NCBI GenBank assembly: GCA_013368315.1
Contig: JAACJM010000021.1
Location: 434,001-498,000, forward strand
Reading direction: 5' to 3'
Source: Tetrapyrgos nigripes
Lineage: Eukaryota; Basidiomycota; Agaricomycetes; Agaricales; Campanellaceae
DNA length: 64,000 nucleotides
Shown here: positions 23,701-34,277 of the stretch, piece by piece
Numbering within the stretch: position 1 is the stretch's first letter
Layout of the letters: every line of letters begins with the position of its first letter
Program-made: the position numbers and the translations under genes
The notes under the pieces: generated by a model
The model's input: only the letters and a program-made list of their open reading frames with translations
Database searches by the model: none
What the model was told of the DNA's origin: nothing

Positions 23701-24330
23701 TATTGATAAACTAAAATATTCTCTTTACAGGTGATAGGAGCATGGATTGCAAGTTGTCATGGTCTTTCCATCAAGAACTGGGATCTTCTTTGTTGTGCAG
23801 AGGTGAGATCTCCTATTCTCTATAATCAAGGTCAGCACTCTGAAAAATATGAAACAGAATTAGCCACAAGATACAGACAGGAGTCGCAGTGGTGCTTATG
23901 TTCTTGGTATCATCCTCACCTTATATCATAGGAGATATAGGAACCATCAGCAAATTCAAGATGCCCTGGTTGCCGAGATGCTACCTTTAATAACTGGGGA
24001 AATTATGGCAACATTTCTTGACCATGTCATTCGTGTTCCTTACATGAGTTCAGATTCAGATTCAGAGAAAAGCTTAGCCATACAACAGGGAAGGTCAGTA
24101 AATAATTTAAGCTTATGAGCTTTACTAAGTCAACTCCAGAACATCCTTTGCCAATCAACGCAGAAGTGAAAGAAAACAACAGAAGGCTCAAGATGTAATG
24201 ATGTGAGTAAAAAACATTCTGTAACTTCTTAACTTAACCAAACAGGAATTATAGTGATGGTGAAAGGGATATTGAACTTATTAAATGGGGAAGTGGTGCA
24301 TACTATTGGGAGCCAATCAATGATAGTTAG
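20797..24330 (+). CDS. Double cysteine-protease cargo gene: USP-like plus Ulp1-like
   Basis: Exons: 20797-20877, 20926-20967, 21023-21800, 21856-23114, 23172-23438, 23494-23662, 23731-23802, 23877-24093, 24140-24202, 24246-24330; total 3033 nt (1011 codons). The first exon is least certain. A USP-type (C19) fold is indicated by the Cys box 'WSNNSCWADASLELLF' (about 21510-21560) and the His box 'GHGFFNGSHYVCRV' followed by 'VFFYDGMYNNG' (22340-22450). An acidic linker follows, then an Ulp1-type (C48) domain: 'LRLIIVPVFFKDHMIAMVID', 'RIYDTC', and 'DRSRSGAYVLG'. In that last motif the residue before Gly, normally the catalytic Cys, reads Ser (AGT, one base from TGT). Two compensating single-base shifts, near 21350 and near 22050, put the USP Cys-box segment out of frame with both flanks. 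They may be real damage, sequence errors or missed splicing. The 3' half is clean. Likely substrates would be ubiquitin and SUMO conjugates; this is inference. Confidence 0.72.
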
Positions 24331-24479
24331 TCAAGTATCTGAACTGAAGAGCTTTGTACCTTTGAGTAAACAATGTAAATAGAGATCTACTGAATAGCAT
24401 CAAAGATGAATTCAAGTCTGTGCTGTTGTGACCAACAGAATAGTGTTGATGTAAAGTATAGAGTAGTAGACGAGGTGCG

Positions 24480-24925
24480 TTACCCTCAAGCCATCTCAAG
24501 CCACTCAAACAACCCTTAAGTCACATCAGCACACTCAAGCCACACACTACACTCAAGCCTTACTCAAGCCTCACTCAAACCACCCTCAAGCTACCTTCAA
24601 GTTACCTTCACAAGCTACCCTCAAGATACCCCCAAGATACCCTCAAAGATACCCCCAAGATACCATCAAGATACCCTCAAGATACCCCCAAGATACCATC
24701 AAGATACCCTCAAGATATCCCCAAGATACCCCCAAGATACCCTCAAGATACCCCCAAGATACCCTCAAGATACCCTCAAGATACCCCCAAGATACCCTCA
24801 AGATACCCTCAAGCTCACTCAAGATACCCTCAAGATACCCTCAAGCTCACTCAAGATACCCTCAAGCCACACTCAAGTTCACTCAAGCCACACTCAGACT
24901 CACTCCAGCCACACTCAAGCTTCCT
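24480..24925. repeat. Tandem 12-bp CAAGATACCCTC array
   Basis: More than 30 units of a 12-bp repeat, mostly CAAGATACCCTC or CAAGATACCCCC. It grades into CAAGCCACACTC-type units at both ends. Units abut without spacers. Confidence 0.95.
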
Positions 24926-25319
24926 CCAGCCACTCTTGAATCATGTCAAAATGATGCAAAACCTATGTATATGCCCTGATATGTCTTTGATATGCCCTAA
25001 ATTCTCTTGTATATGTCTAACCTATTCTTCTCAGCTTGGAGTTCTATTTCAATTGTCTCTGCATCATAAAGCTTCATTAATAAGGTTCTACATGTTTCCC
25101 CTAAATCACCATATCTAACTAACAGAGTCAAAATTTGGAAAAAAATTGAGCATTCTATCCCTGTAATTCTAAAAGAATTATGTACATGACTCAGCAGAGG
25201 TGCAACAAAGAATGTAGTGTGAATAATATGTATCTCATCAATGAATGTGCCATTCAATGTGAAAGTGTAATGAAGTTGGTAACACAAGGGGTAAACACAG
25301 CCACACTCAAAATAGAAAG

Positions 25320-25396
25320 TCAAGCTACCCTCAAGATACCCTCAAGCTACCCTCAAGCTACCCTCAAGCTACCCTCAAGCTACCCTCAAGCTACTG
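25320..25396. repeat. Right subterminal CAAGCTACCCT array
   Basis: Six to seven units of CAAGCTACCCT just inside the right TIR, in the same orientation as the left array units. Confidence 0.9.
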
Positions 25397-25450
25397 AAGC
25401 CATGGTGGCTTGACTGTGAGCTTGAAAAAACTGGTGGCCCCTCCGACAAG

Positions 25451-26830
25451 ACTGTAGTAGTTCTTGTCAACCATGAACATCTTGTTGTTTACGGGAATAG
25501 GATCTGGTTGACTGTCAACAAATTCAATGCCTGGGATAGTGGGGTGTACTTGGGTGCACAATTTTGCATACCAAAATGTTCCAATGTCTTCTCAATGAGG
25601 GGTTGTTGGTGGATGGAGATCACTCCTGTTTCATCATCCTTCCTGACTGTCATCCCCAATATTATGTCTGGCTCTCCATAGTCCCTGAACTCATATCCCT
25701 CTGCAATCTCTTTCCTTACCCTCTTTCCATCTTCCTTAGTCGACGATATTCCCGTCACATCATCAGTATAGGTCACTGTGATGGTATACCCAGTCTCAGT
25801 TCAACAATAGTGTATGCAAGGGTCTGCAGGGTTTGTGATGAAGCCAAGCTTTTGGTAGTAGTCATCGAGCATTTGGTACCAATTATTTCCTGCATCCATA
25901 GTCCCATAGATGTTTATGTTCATCAATAGGATGGTCTCGTCTCCATCCTGCAAGCTGTACCAGTTCTCGAAGCCCTCTGGTAGTCTGAGCTAATTGACGC
26001 CTTGTGTTTTTTCATTGAGGTATGCACCAGTGAAGTCTCCCGACCACAGGTCAAGTTTCTTGTATGCAGCTGTGGCAATGGCAAACCATTCAGATTCATA
26101 TCATGCAACAATCGACCAGGTGACGTTGTAGTGTACCCCTTTTACCTGGTCATACCCTCTAACTACCATGATCTTCCCCTCGCTGTTATACTGTAACACA
26201 TACATCCATTGCATAGTGATCACCTTCACATCCTTCAGTCAGGGTACAGGTGTAAAGGCCTTCTGAGAATCCAGTTTTTTCAATTCCTTCTCCATTGGTG
26301 GCATCCATAGGTCTGGTTGAGTCATTGCTTTGGTATATGATATAGGGGTATCATCTTCAAACTCAGGTAAGAGCTCATGTTCTTCATCATTTGCCCATTC
26401 CTGACCCTGGTCCTTTGCTTCTTTCTCCCTTTCCTCATACATTTTGGACTCTATGAACTGCTGGGTAAGGTTTCGAGTGCGGGATGAGGTACAAGTTGGT
26501 TGGGTTCCCCAGATCTCTTCTTGGGTTTGACAGGTCCGTTTTGGCTTTGGGGCGTCTGGAACCTGTAGTGGCAGTGTTTCTCACTTCAGAGATTGTGGGA
26601 TTGTTGCGGCTTGATTGAGGCTTTGGTTGTGATCAGTTGTGGTTTGATTGGAGGTTGATTTTGAGTTCTCAATGGTTTTTGGGGTTAGGAATTGTAGGTC
26701 TTCATCCTCCCCTTTAACCTCAGAAACCCAATGCCCCTCTGAACTCTGCCATATCATGTTGCTGGTGTGATATACTGTGTTTGATCCCCACTCCTTTACC
26801 ACATACACTTTGTGACCTGCATATCCCACC
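25451..26830 (-). pseudogene. Copia reverse transcriptase, degenerate
   Basis: On the minus strand the order is 'AMTQPDLWMPPMEKELKKL' (start of the RT domain), 'GDFTGAYLNEKT', 'QMLDDYYQKLGFI', the catalytic box 'YTDDV' (25760-25775), 'GEPDIILGMTV' and 'QPLIEKTLEHFGM'. Several in-frame stops and frame changes lie between 26240 and 25780. The upstream part (26581-26829) is the variable region between integrase and RT. The right-hand end of this segment abuts the RNase H part across the MULE-like insertion. Confidence 0.85.
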
Positions 26831-26899
26831 TCACATCCAGCTTCTTCCTACCACTTTTCTCTGGAATGTTGATGAAACTGATAATAGGTGTCTTTTCTG

Positions 26900-28485
26900 T
26901 AAGTGTAGAACAAACACAAACTTAAAGACTTTTATACAAATTGTAAAATGCAAGCGTTCTGAGTAGTCAGAATACTCAAGGACTTTTGGGATTTTGGCAG
27001 GTTTTTGCACGAATGCACACAAATTCAACACACAAAGACTATAACAAGTCCACAAGGTATAACCAACAGTTTCAATTCACAATTTGTAGGCCCAAATGCC
27101 TTATAACCAGTTTCACAAGTCTGAGGACACACACAAAAGGTAACACACAAAACCAACAAATTTGATTCAACACTATTGATCCACACACTATGTTTATACT
27201 TGATGTGAGTGAAGTAAATTGGGTAGAAGCGTAGTCTGTGTTTCGCAGTCTCTACAGCTAGTGCTAGTGAGATGACTGATACTCTACAGTATGTGGCTTG
27301 CATAACTATGAGAAATACCTAGTCCTTTTATACTACTCACAGCTACTACTATACAGTTCTACATTTCTTTTTAATGTCTGCTAAAAGGTACATAAGAAAA
27401 CAGAAATATTAGTCTAATTGCCAGTCCATGCTTGTCAGTACTACTAGATTAAGTAGGTACTTTCTAATTAGGGTATCTAGGAAATGTAGAATATTATCTA
27501 AAACTAATAGGGCTTTCTATGTTCCCTTTGCTTCATCCTCTTGAATAAGAGTACCTTTCTGGAACTGGCAGCTGCAGTCATTCTGACTCACATAGCTCCA
27601 CCATCCATGCTGGGCTCCACTAGTATGACTCACATTCCTTTACTGCCAATCAGCCGTTATAGGTTTGTGTAGTCTTTGCTTATTCCTCCTCTTATGTTTT
27701 TCTGGTGCTACTATAGACTTAGTGTCAATAGACCCTGTTCCTAGTATACCACCAGTTCGTGGCATAGTTCTCTTATAGATGAGTCCTGCTCTCTATAAGG
27801 TCCTACATATCTTTTGTAGTCACACTTGTACCAATGAGAACGCCTCAGTCATCAGGCACACATCTTGCCAATCTTACTGCTGCATTTGGAAATATCTTTA
27901 CCCTTTTGGGGCTTCCTCATTATGACTCATTCCTTAGATCGCATACTAGCGGTAATGAACTATGGGTTTTATTCCTTCACCGCTAGTCCATCCCTTTAGT
28001 ACCATATGAAAGCTGAGCTTTCTAGGAACTCATACATATATACTTTGTCCTACTTATCTATCCTTACTGTCTTTCAAAAGAATATTCCTTCTGTTGTGCT
28101 TATAAGTGAGGTATTGATTACATAGTCAGTTACTAGGGTTTTCCTCTGATTTCTCTGATTATGGCCCAATTCTCGGCTGGTGATCATTTAGCGCTAGAGT
28201 CTGGGTTGTATAGCCTACGTGTGCCTTGCCCATGAATAGGGGCTTCACTTTCCCTTGAGTTGCACTGGCAGTACTAAGCGCATTATAGCAGGAATTGTTA
28301 CAAAGTCTTTATAGAACTTTGTCTAGTATATAGGGTGGATCTGCTACTATAACTGAAGCACTGTACATATCAACCATAGTACTTAGAATAAGCATATCCT
28401 ATTCATAAGTACTTAGCTTTATTGTACTGGTGTGTACACTTAGTCCACTAGCACTTTAACTAGCAGTTCAGGACTCACTCTAGTC
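26900..28485. repeat. 1.6-kb dispersed repeat, copy 1 (inside copia)
   Basis: AT-rich, non-coding. It aligns by eye with 51445-53030 in the same orientation, including blocks such as AGTATGTGGCTTG, 'GGTCCTTTTATAC', 'GTCCGCTAAAAGGTA'-type sequence and CTAGCAGTTCAGG. It separates the integrase from the RT of the copia element. On the minus strand it begins TGGGATATAAAGGAC and ends near TTCTACA, which would suit a long solo LTR, but no target duplication is clear. Confidence 0.65.
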
Positions 28486-28487
28486 CT

Positions 28488-29190
28488 TTATATCCCAATT
28501 GAAGTGGTGAACCAGCTTTCTAACTGCCAATTAACATTTCTATACACGAATTTTGTATGGTGTATCACCAATGGATCCAAATGGGACAAGATAGGATATG
28601 TTCTGCTGTTGGCTGGTCCATAGTTCCTCAGGTACAAGGCCTCTTGTGTTCGGGTGACGGACATTGTAGCATGACCCCACCACAATGGGGGTAAGCCTGA
28701 ATCAAATAACACCGCTCTGGTACCCTCCAGAAGAATGCCAATACCACACTCAGCAACTCTGTTCGACTGCAAGGTGTAGGGTGCTGTGAACTTGTGCTCT
28801 ATACCGTGCTTTTTGGCCCATTCCCACATGAGCACCAATCTCCACTCTGGTGCATTGTTAGTCCTTATTCGCTTCAGCTTCTTCCCTGTCTGAACCTCGG
28901 CCTTTGTCTTCAAGGCATCAAGAAACCCCAATATGGTTTCCACCATCCAGTTTTTCATCAACTCCACCAACTTCTTCAATGTGCTGGCATCCACTCCTAC
29001 AAGTGTGTATGAATTCCTGCTGGTCCCCACATGTTGAGGTACCATTGGTAATTGGCCTCAATAACAACTTCAGTACTAGGAGAATAATATTGTGTGTCGG
29101 TATGTGCTCGTTTGCAATCTCACACCAACCCATGACACGTCTAAGTCCCTTTCCCAGGTCTGGGATCCTGTCTATCACTCCTGAAGCCAC
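28488..29190 (-). pseudogene. Copia integrase fragment
   Basis: Shows 'FLDALKTKAEVQTGKKLKRI' and 'RTNNAPEW' (normally R-T/S-D-N; the second catalytic Asp reads Asn), then 'FTAPYTLQSNRVAEC' (the NGxAER block with Glu kept) and 'PPLWWGHATMS'. A second frame (28918-29190) holds upstream integrase sequence. The 3' end is cut by the 1.6-kb repeat. Confidence 0.85.
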
Positions 29191-29955
29191 TTCAAGTCAT
29201 TCCAGTATAATATGTCCAGTGGCACGGTGGGGAGACATTGAGCTACCAATGCCCCTACAGTTTCTTTTGCCACCTCAATGTCTATGGTGTAGATTCCCTG
29301 GTTCAACTTTGCCTCAAATGCCTCAACTCCCTCTTTGGATACCCATACCATCCTTCCTCCCTTTGTTGTCGCTGAGAATCCCAGTCTATCAAGAACTCCG
29401 GTGGAAATTAGGTTCAATGAAACATTAGGTGCATGGTATGCATTTTTTTAGATCGAGATATCAAGGTTTTTCATTGATAATCGTCTTCAGGCATACGTTC
29501 CCTTTTCCAACGATCTCGAAACTTGACCCCTTCTTCAACCCGTTCCCCTTCTCACTGTGGCATTCATGTGTGTTGAAGACAGCTCAATCTTGGAAGAAAT
29601 GGTGTGTTGCACCTGAATCAGCTACAAGAACAATCCTCTCGCCACTTCCAACATCTATGTTGGAGACTTTCATAGCCAGGGCAAGGACTGGGATAGTGTC
29701 ACTGGCAGTGGTCGTGTTCACAGATGGAGGTGGTTGTACATCTTTCTTGCTGTTCCACCACACTGGATACTGACCCTGCTTCCCTCCACCTTCTCTGAAA
29801 CAATTCTCGATGGTATGACCAACGCATTTGCACTTTGGATTTGCACAGGTAATGTTTGGGTTCACTGGGCCTTTCCTCATTGTCTGTGTCTGCATGGCAC
29901 TCATCTTTTCCATCAGCTCCTTCAACTCTGCCTGCAACACCACCACCTTGTCCAT
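29175..29955 (-). pseudogene. Copia gag C-terminus, zinc knuckle and aspartic protease
   Basis: 'CANPKCKCVGHTIENCF' is the CCHC knuckle and 'VADSGATHHFFQD' carries the retropepsin DSG active site. The GAG-pre-integrase-like stretch continues in another frame at 29175-29417 ('LNQGIYTIDIEV'). Confidence 0.85.
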
Positions 29956-29999
29956 TCCTGGTATCCCTTCTCCATCGTCACCTCTTGGAGATGTTCAGC

Positions 30000-30660
30000 A
30001 GCTGTTCTGAACTCTAGCCCTTTCTCTGACAACATTGCACCAACTGTAGGGATCCAATCCGAGGTACAAGGGAATGAATCAAGGAACATAGTGAGGAATT
30101 GGGCATCAGAGTAGGTGGACCCTGTGTCAGTGGCCTGCTTTCAAAGTATCTTGTACTTTGAGGCATATTTATCTTTGCCAGTAATCCGCCCTCCTGTATA
30201 ACAACAGGAACATAGGGCTTCATCCTTCCTCTGGCATGCAAGGTGACTGATGGCAATGAACTGTTTCTCTAGGAAATCCCAGAGTTCCTTCAATGTATTG
30301 CCATTGAAACCAAGCAAGTCAGGATTTCTGATGTTGTCCCAGATGGTTAGGTACGTGACTGATTCGCAGATTTTGTACTTGAGGAAATTTGGAGTACAGC
30401 TACTGACAGCGGTGGCATATATAGTGCTCTCTGGGTCACTTCCAGTGATGGTTTCAGTTTTGCCCTGTGAGGAGATGGTTATGGTGATTTCAGATGGGTC
30501 TTTCGGTATGGTGATTTTCCCCTCCCAGTATAAATGCAACCCTTTCAATTTCCCTCAGTGCAGCATCAACTCTCTCCACGACATAAAATTTTCCCCATTG
30601 AACTTGAGGTTGTTGGGGAGTTCATGGATCGTTGTATAGTTGCTAGGGTTACCGATGTTC
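30000..30660 (-). pseudogene. Copia gag (UBN2-like) N-terminal part
   Basis: 'LKELWDFLEKQFIAISHLA', 'SVTYLTIWDNI' and 'ATAVSSCTP' are in the style of copia gag (UBN2/retrotran_gag) proteins. A frame change near 30150 separates it from the zinc-knuckle part. Confidence 0.75.
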
Positions 30661-30778
30661 ATGGACATGTTGTAATAGGGATATGGGATTCAATGGAATG
30701 TAATTCTTTGGTCATTGAGCTATTCTTGATTATATTGTTGTGTGTGTGATGTGCAGTTAGGGCGCAAGGCCCATAACC

Positions 30779-31169
30779 TGTAAGAGAATAGTACTTGTAA
30801 GTAGAAGTACTCAGGCTCACACAATATAGTGGGAACAACTGAATTGAATGTACTACAGTACCTGTAAGAGAATAGTACTTGTAAGTAAAAGTACTACTGT
30901 AGTGAATATAATGGAATCAGTAATATGTACATGGGTAAGTGTAAGTATAAAGGACACACCTCAGGTTCACACAACGTAGTGGGAACAACTGAGGTGTGTC
31001 AGACGAGGTCATACAGTATTTGTGAGGCTCAGTATGGGCAGATCAGATACATAAACAAACAGATATGAGGCGGGCACAGAGAGAGGTAATGACAATAGGA
31101 AAAAAGAATAGGAGCATAAATATAAAAGGAAATTACTTGTTATTGATGTAGGGACTTGTTTCTTCGACA
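30779..31169 (-). repeat. Copia 5' LTR (right end of element)
   Basis: 391 bp, matching 19516-19901. It starts TGTCGAAGAAACAAG on the minus strand. The sequence next to its inner end (GGTTATGGGCC on the minus strand) is where the primer-binding site should be. Confidence 0.88.
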
Positions 31170-32094
31170 CAAGTAGTCCAAGGGAGGACTGAGGGGAGTC
31201 AGTTGAGAAGATGAAAGGTTATGTACACCTAGAATGATAATCGATAATCTCTGGCACTCCTCAGAGGTGATAGATAGAGTACCGGTAGCGAGTTTATTAG
31301 GATAATACTTATGTAATAGTACTCACCTGATACCTAGAGTCAGTGAGGATGATTCTACACTTGGCGTTGAAGGACAAGAAGGAGAAAATAAGAGACTCAA
31401 GTCACTGCTGTGGACTTCAGACAATAATAATGGTACACATGGTCAAGACTAGATCCCATCTGCGCCTCAGAGCCAGGTTTACCCCAGTTGTATTCACCTC
31501 ATCGACAAATAGGCTCCTCCCACATCCAATCAGACTTGGAGAGGCTTCAGTGGAAGACTTCAGGTCACCATTTCCCAACCTCTACATTTGCATCAGACAA
31601 AACAACGGAAAAGAAAGAAGAAAAGAAAAGAAGACGATTCCACCTTAGCCATATACTTAACCTGTTACCAGCCTGTGTTCTTTCTCTATGATAGATACAG
31701 AACCTTCATGGAACGGCTACAGGGAAAACCTAAGAATGTCAAAATGTAAAAGGAAGAGGTCATCGTGCTATCAGTTGGTCTTCCATGGAGAGTAAGTCTT
31801 GAACTGTCGCCAAACGAGGATTCCGCCTAGAGGGCAGGGTGCCAATCCTCCCATTCCAATTAGGAAGGTTGATGACAAAGCCAGCATGCTTGTATCTCCA
31901 TGTGGCTCTGCATCAATACAACCAGGCAGTCTGTCAAAGGCTAGCTATGACAAACCTTTGCCCTCTATGCGTATGTACTCTGAACCCACTTTTTTGTTCA
32001 AACCAGGCACCAGGTTCACCACCTATTATCTGGGGTCCTGGAACAGGAGGAACCACATACTTGATTGCAGTCTGGACTCTGTTGATGCAATTAG
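31170..32094. other. No gene seen
   Basis: Short unrelated frames only; purine-rich AGAAAAGAAAAG around 31620. Possibly degenerate retroelement sequence at 31790-32090. Confidence 0.5.
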
Positions 32095-32520
32095 AGAGGT
32101 TGAGCACAGCCATGAGAAGCCATATATGGCTGTTTTGTCATGTGCACCTGGTTGGCTGCCATGAGTTGCAATTTGGTTTCTTCATCACATCTACAGTACA
32201 CACCTCAGTATACTAGGTTAATGTGAATGAAATGGACTGCTTACACCAAGTTAGAACACTTGGAAGCAAGCCATCCCCCTAATTTCAAGCAATGGCAGCA
32301 TGTCACCATTGGCTGCAGCTGAAAATGGGTGTTTAAGGACCTGGCAGCACTCTACTTGCAGAATGGCTTCAGTAAGAGTCTGAAAGGTTGATATGATGAT
32401 TTATGAGCTCTTCTTTCTCAGTAGATATTCAACCTTCCACAGTACAATTTTCATGGCAGCCAACCAGGTGCACACGACAAAACAGCCATATATGGCTTCT
32501 CATGGCTGTGCTCAACCTCT
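32095..32520. mobile_element. Long-TIR MITE, 426 bp
   Basis: The first about 68 bp (AGAGGTTGAGCACAGCCATG..., including AGCCATATATGGCT) recur as the inverted complement at the right end, with a single mismatch seen by eye. There is no ORF. The flanks are AT-rich (ATTAG / ATTGT) but give no certain target duplication. Confidence 0.85.
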
Positions 32521-32570
32521 ATTGTGTCATGCGATGGGGTTCAAGTAGGAGAATATGAAAGCTGTAAGAT

Positions 32571-32660
32571 GATAATCCACATTCGAGATATAAAATCTGT
32601 AAGAGATGATAATCCACATTCGAGATATAAGAGCTGTAAGATGATGATCCACATTCGAAG
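32571..32660. repeat. Three tandem copies of a 27-38 bp unit
   Basis: The core TGATAATCCACATTCGAGAT appears twice and once as a variant (TGATGATCCACATTCGAAGG). Each copy is preceded by CTGTAAGA. The third copy supplies the first codons of the secreted-protein gene. Confidence 0.9.
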
Positions 32661-33232
32661 GAAAGCCCAAAGTCGGTCGTCCACGAGGTCGTACAATTCC
32701 CTCCTCATTTGTATCGCAGCTCTGTTCTGCATTGCCAGTGAGTCTATTAGCTTGACCTCAGGCTTCTTCTAGTCACTTTATTTTTCTAGCTGCGGCACCG
32801 GCAGAGATGACTGTAACATTCCTTGGAGTCGTTCCCTCAATTGAAGCCGACCTGTTCACCCGAAGCCGATCTAGTATGACTCCCATTGCGACCTCGTCTG
32901 GAGAATCACGACTTACTGAAAGCATCAGTATCGCAGTCACTTCAATAGGAACAGCGAAGGATGGTAGTGAGACTACATATTCTTTTCATGAAGTCGTCAG
33001 CTACAATCTCGACCCAAGCAGTGGTGATATCCAACTAATCAAGTTGACGTTAGATGGTCAATTCTACGCCTTCTTTTTGACGCTGATGACATGTTTAACC
33101 CAGTATTTTATCTTTCTCTATCCAGAAATCATGGTTTATTATGCGTCGGGTTATCGCGACACAGTCTCTCAAGTATTCGATTCCAACCCAGGAACCGTGA
33201 CAGCAGAGATCTCCTCCGAAAACTACTTATAG
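32641..33232 (+). CDS. Small secreted protein, hypothetical, 3 exons
   Basis: Exons 32641-32737, 32790-33056 and 33126-33232 give 471 nt and 156 aa in phase. The N-terminus has basic residues, then a hydrophobic core 'SLLICIAALFCIATAAPAE', a good signal peptide with a likely cut after ATA or APA. The mature part is Ser/Thr-rich and beta-like, with no Cys cluster. It resembles short secreted proteins common in mushroom fungi, but I cannot name it. Intron 2 (69 nt) is a multiple of three and stop-free. After the stop, another frame at 33240-33440 reads 'VFNVDDNGAGLGSRTVQG' and ends in a hydrophobic tail. The original protein may have been longer and membrane- or GPI-anchored, with a frameshift near 33230. 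Confidence 0.6.
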
Positions 33233-33579
33233 TCAAGACGGAAGTGGCGTTTGTCTCCAGACGGAAGCAGGCTAACCTAGTAGTACGGCCACCTTCACAG
33301 GAACCGTTGTACCCATCATGAAGGCCGTCTTTAACGTCGATGATAATGGCGCTGGATTGGGAAGCCGGACTGTTCAAGGCGAGAAATTGTGGGTGCTAAT
33401 GAGTTTACTTGCAATGATGTGGATGTTTGTGGACTTTGTTTAGTCTTTATTGCTGGGTTGCTCAGTTTCACTATTGTGGTGCTAGTATGTTATGTCAGTT
33501 GACGAATAGATGTATCATGAACATCTCAACAGTCTTATTTTCCTTTCTGACGCTCAGTTCTTTTTGAGAGAAAGCGCTG

Positions 33580-33978
33580 TTGACGGAAATCTCCGGAGCT
33601 GAATTAGAGGACTTAGAGCACTCTGGCTGTAGCTTTCTCACACTTCCCTTTCTTCCCTCCACTATGACATTGCCTGAAGCAACACTTAAATGTATATCTA
33701 CCATCGACGATGTCCCGTTCGAGGTTCTCTCCAAAATCTTTTCCTTGTCTTGCGACATCCATTCTCCACTCATCTTTCAAGGTCCCAACATCGACGCCTT
33801 AAACATAAAACACCCAGCCATCACTCTTAGCCATGTCAACTTGCGCTGGAGCTCTTGGATAGTTTCCGACTCTTTCTTGTGGTCCTGTATTATCATATGG
33901 GACAACCTAATCGAGGTCTCTCCCGAAAAAGCTTCTCATATTGCCGTAATCGTCGACTTCAAGTTTGGAATCTTTTAG
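33580..33978 (+). pseudogene. F-box-like protein N-terminal fragment
   Basis: 'STIDDVPFEVLSKIFSLSCD' followed by 'PAITLSHVNLRWSSWIVSDS' and 'LWSCIII' is the usual opening of Agaricomycete F-box proteins. It stops after 132 codons where the family normally runs for 400 or more, and no leucine-rich continuation is seen, so it is probably truncated. The start could be the ATG at 33664. Confidence 0.55.
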
Positions 33979-34277
33979 CTGACTGAGCTGCAGATCAGCG
34001 TGGAATGATGCTCAGGCGGCTACGCTTGTATTCAAAGAAGGCTCTGAGTCTCAAACCTGAACCTCCGCCAATACACGAGTTTTGAAAGGAGATGTCCATT
34101 TCCAATCCTTAACAGGAAAACGGCTTGATTACGAGGCCGAAGAATGAGGACGAGTTCTTTACACTGCGTTTCCGCGTGTGGCTATGTTGAGTTTGTCCCG
34201 ATTTCCTCCGTCTGTCTCAATCAAATTTCTTTCCGATTTTCTCCGGTAATAGAGAATATGCACCCCTATTCTTGTAA

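Larger units (their letters stand above)
20651..25440. mobile_element. MULE-like TIR element with protease cargo, 10-bp TSD
   Basis: Termini start GGGC: the left 35 bp (20651-20685) and right 36 bp (25405-25440) are about 85% identical inverted repeats sharing TTTTTCAAGCTCACA and TCAAGCCAC. The element is flanked by the exact 10-bp direct repeat CTCCGACAAG at 20641-20650 and 25441-25450. Taking out the element and one repeat rejoins the copia pol frame (..NYYSLVG-ALNHIS..), which proves the boundaries and shows insertion into copia. A 9-11 bp TSD and G-rich ends are typical of Mutator-like elements. No MULE transposase is visible; the only gene encodes proteases, so it is probably non-autonomous. 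Long subterminal CAAGCTACC/CAAGATACC arrays lie inside both ends. Confidence 0.9.
19516..31169 (-). mobile_element. Ty1/copia-type LTR retrotransposon with two nested insertions
   Basis: Reading on the minus strand: 5' LTR 30779-31169; gag and zinc knuckle; protease; integrase; RT; RNase H; 3' LTR 19516-19901. The order gag-PR-IN-RT-RH is that of copia. Without the MULE-like insertion (20651-25440) and the 1.6-kb repeat (about 26900-28485) the element is about 5.3 kb, the usual size. The coding region contains frameshifts and in-frame stops, and the integrase motif normally reading D-N is N-N ('RTNNAPEW'). It is therefore a dead copy. I could not find a clear target duplication. Confidence 0.9.

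Noticed and set aside
24480..24925. Regular repeats resembling a CRISPR array
   Set aside because: Units abut with no spacers, the genome is fungal, and the array lies inside a TIR element.
20657..25434. CTGG as a 4-bp target duplication with ends at TTTTTCAAGC
   Set aside because: The 10-bp duplication six or more bases further out is exact, extends the inverted repeat to GGGC and restores the copia frame.
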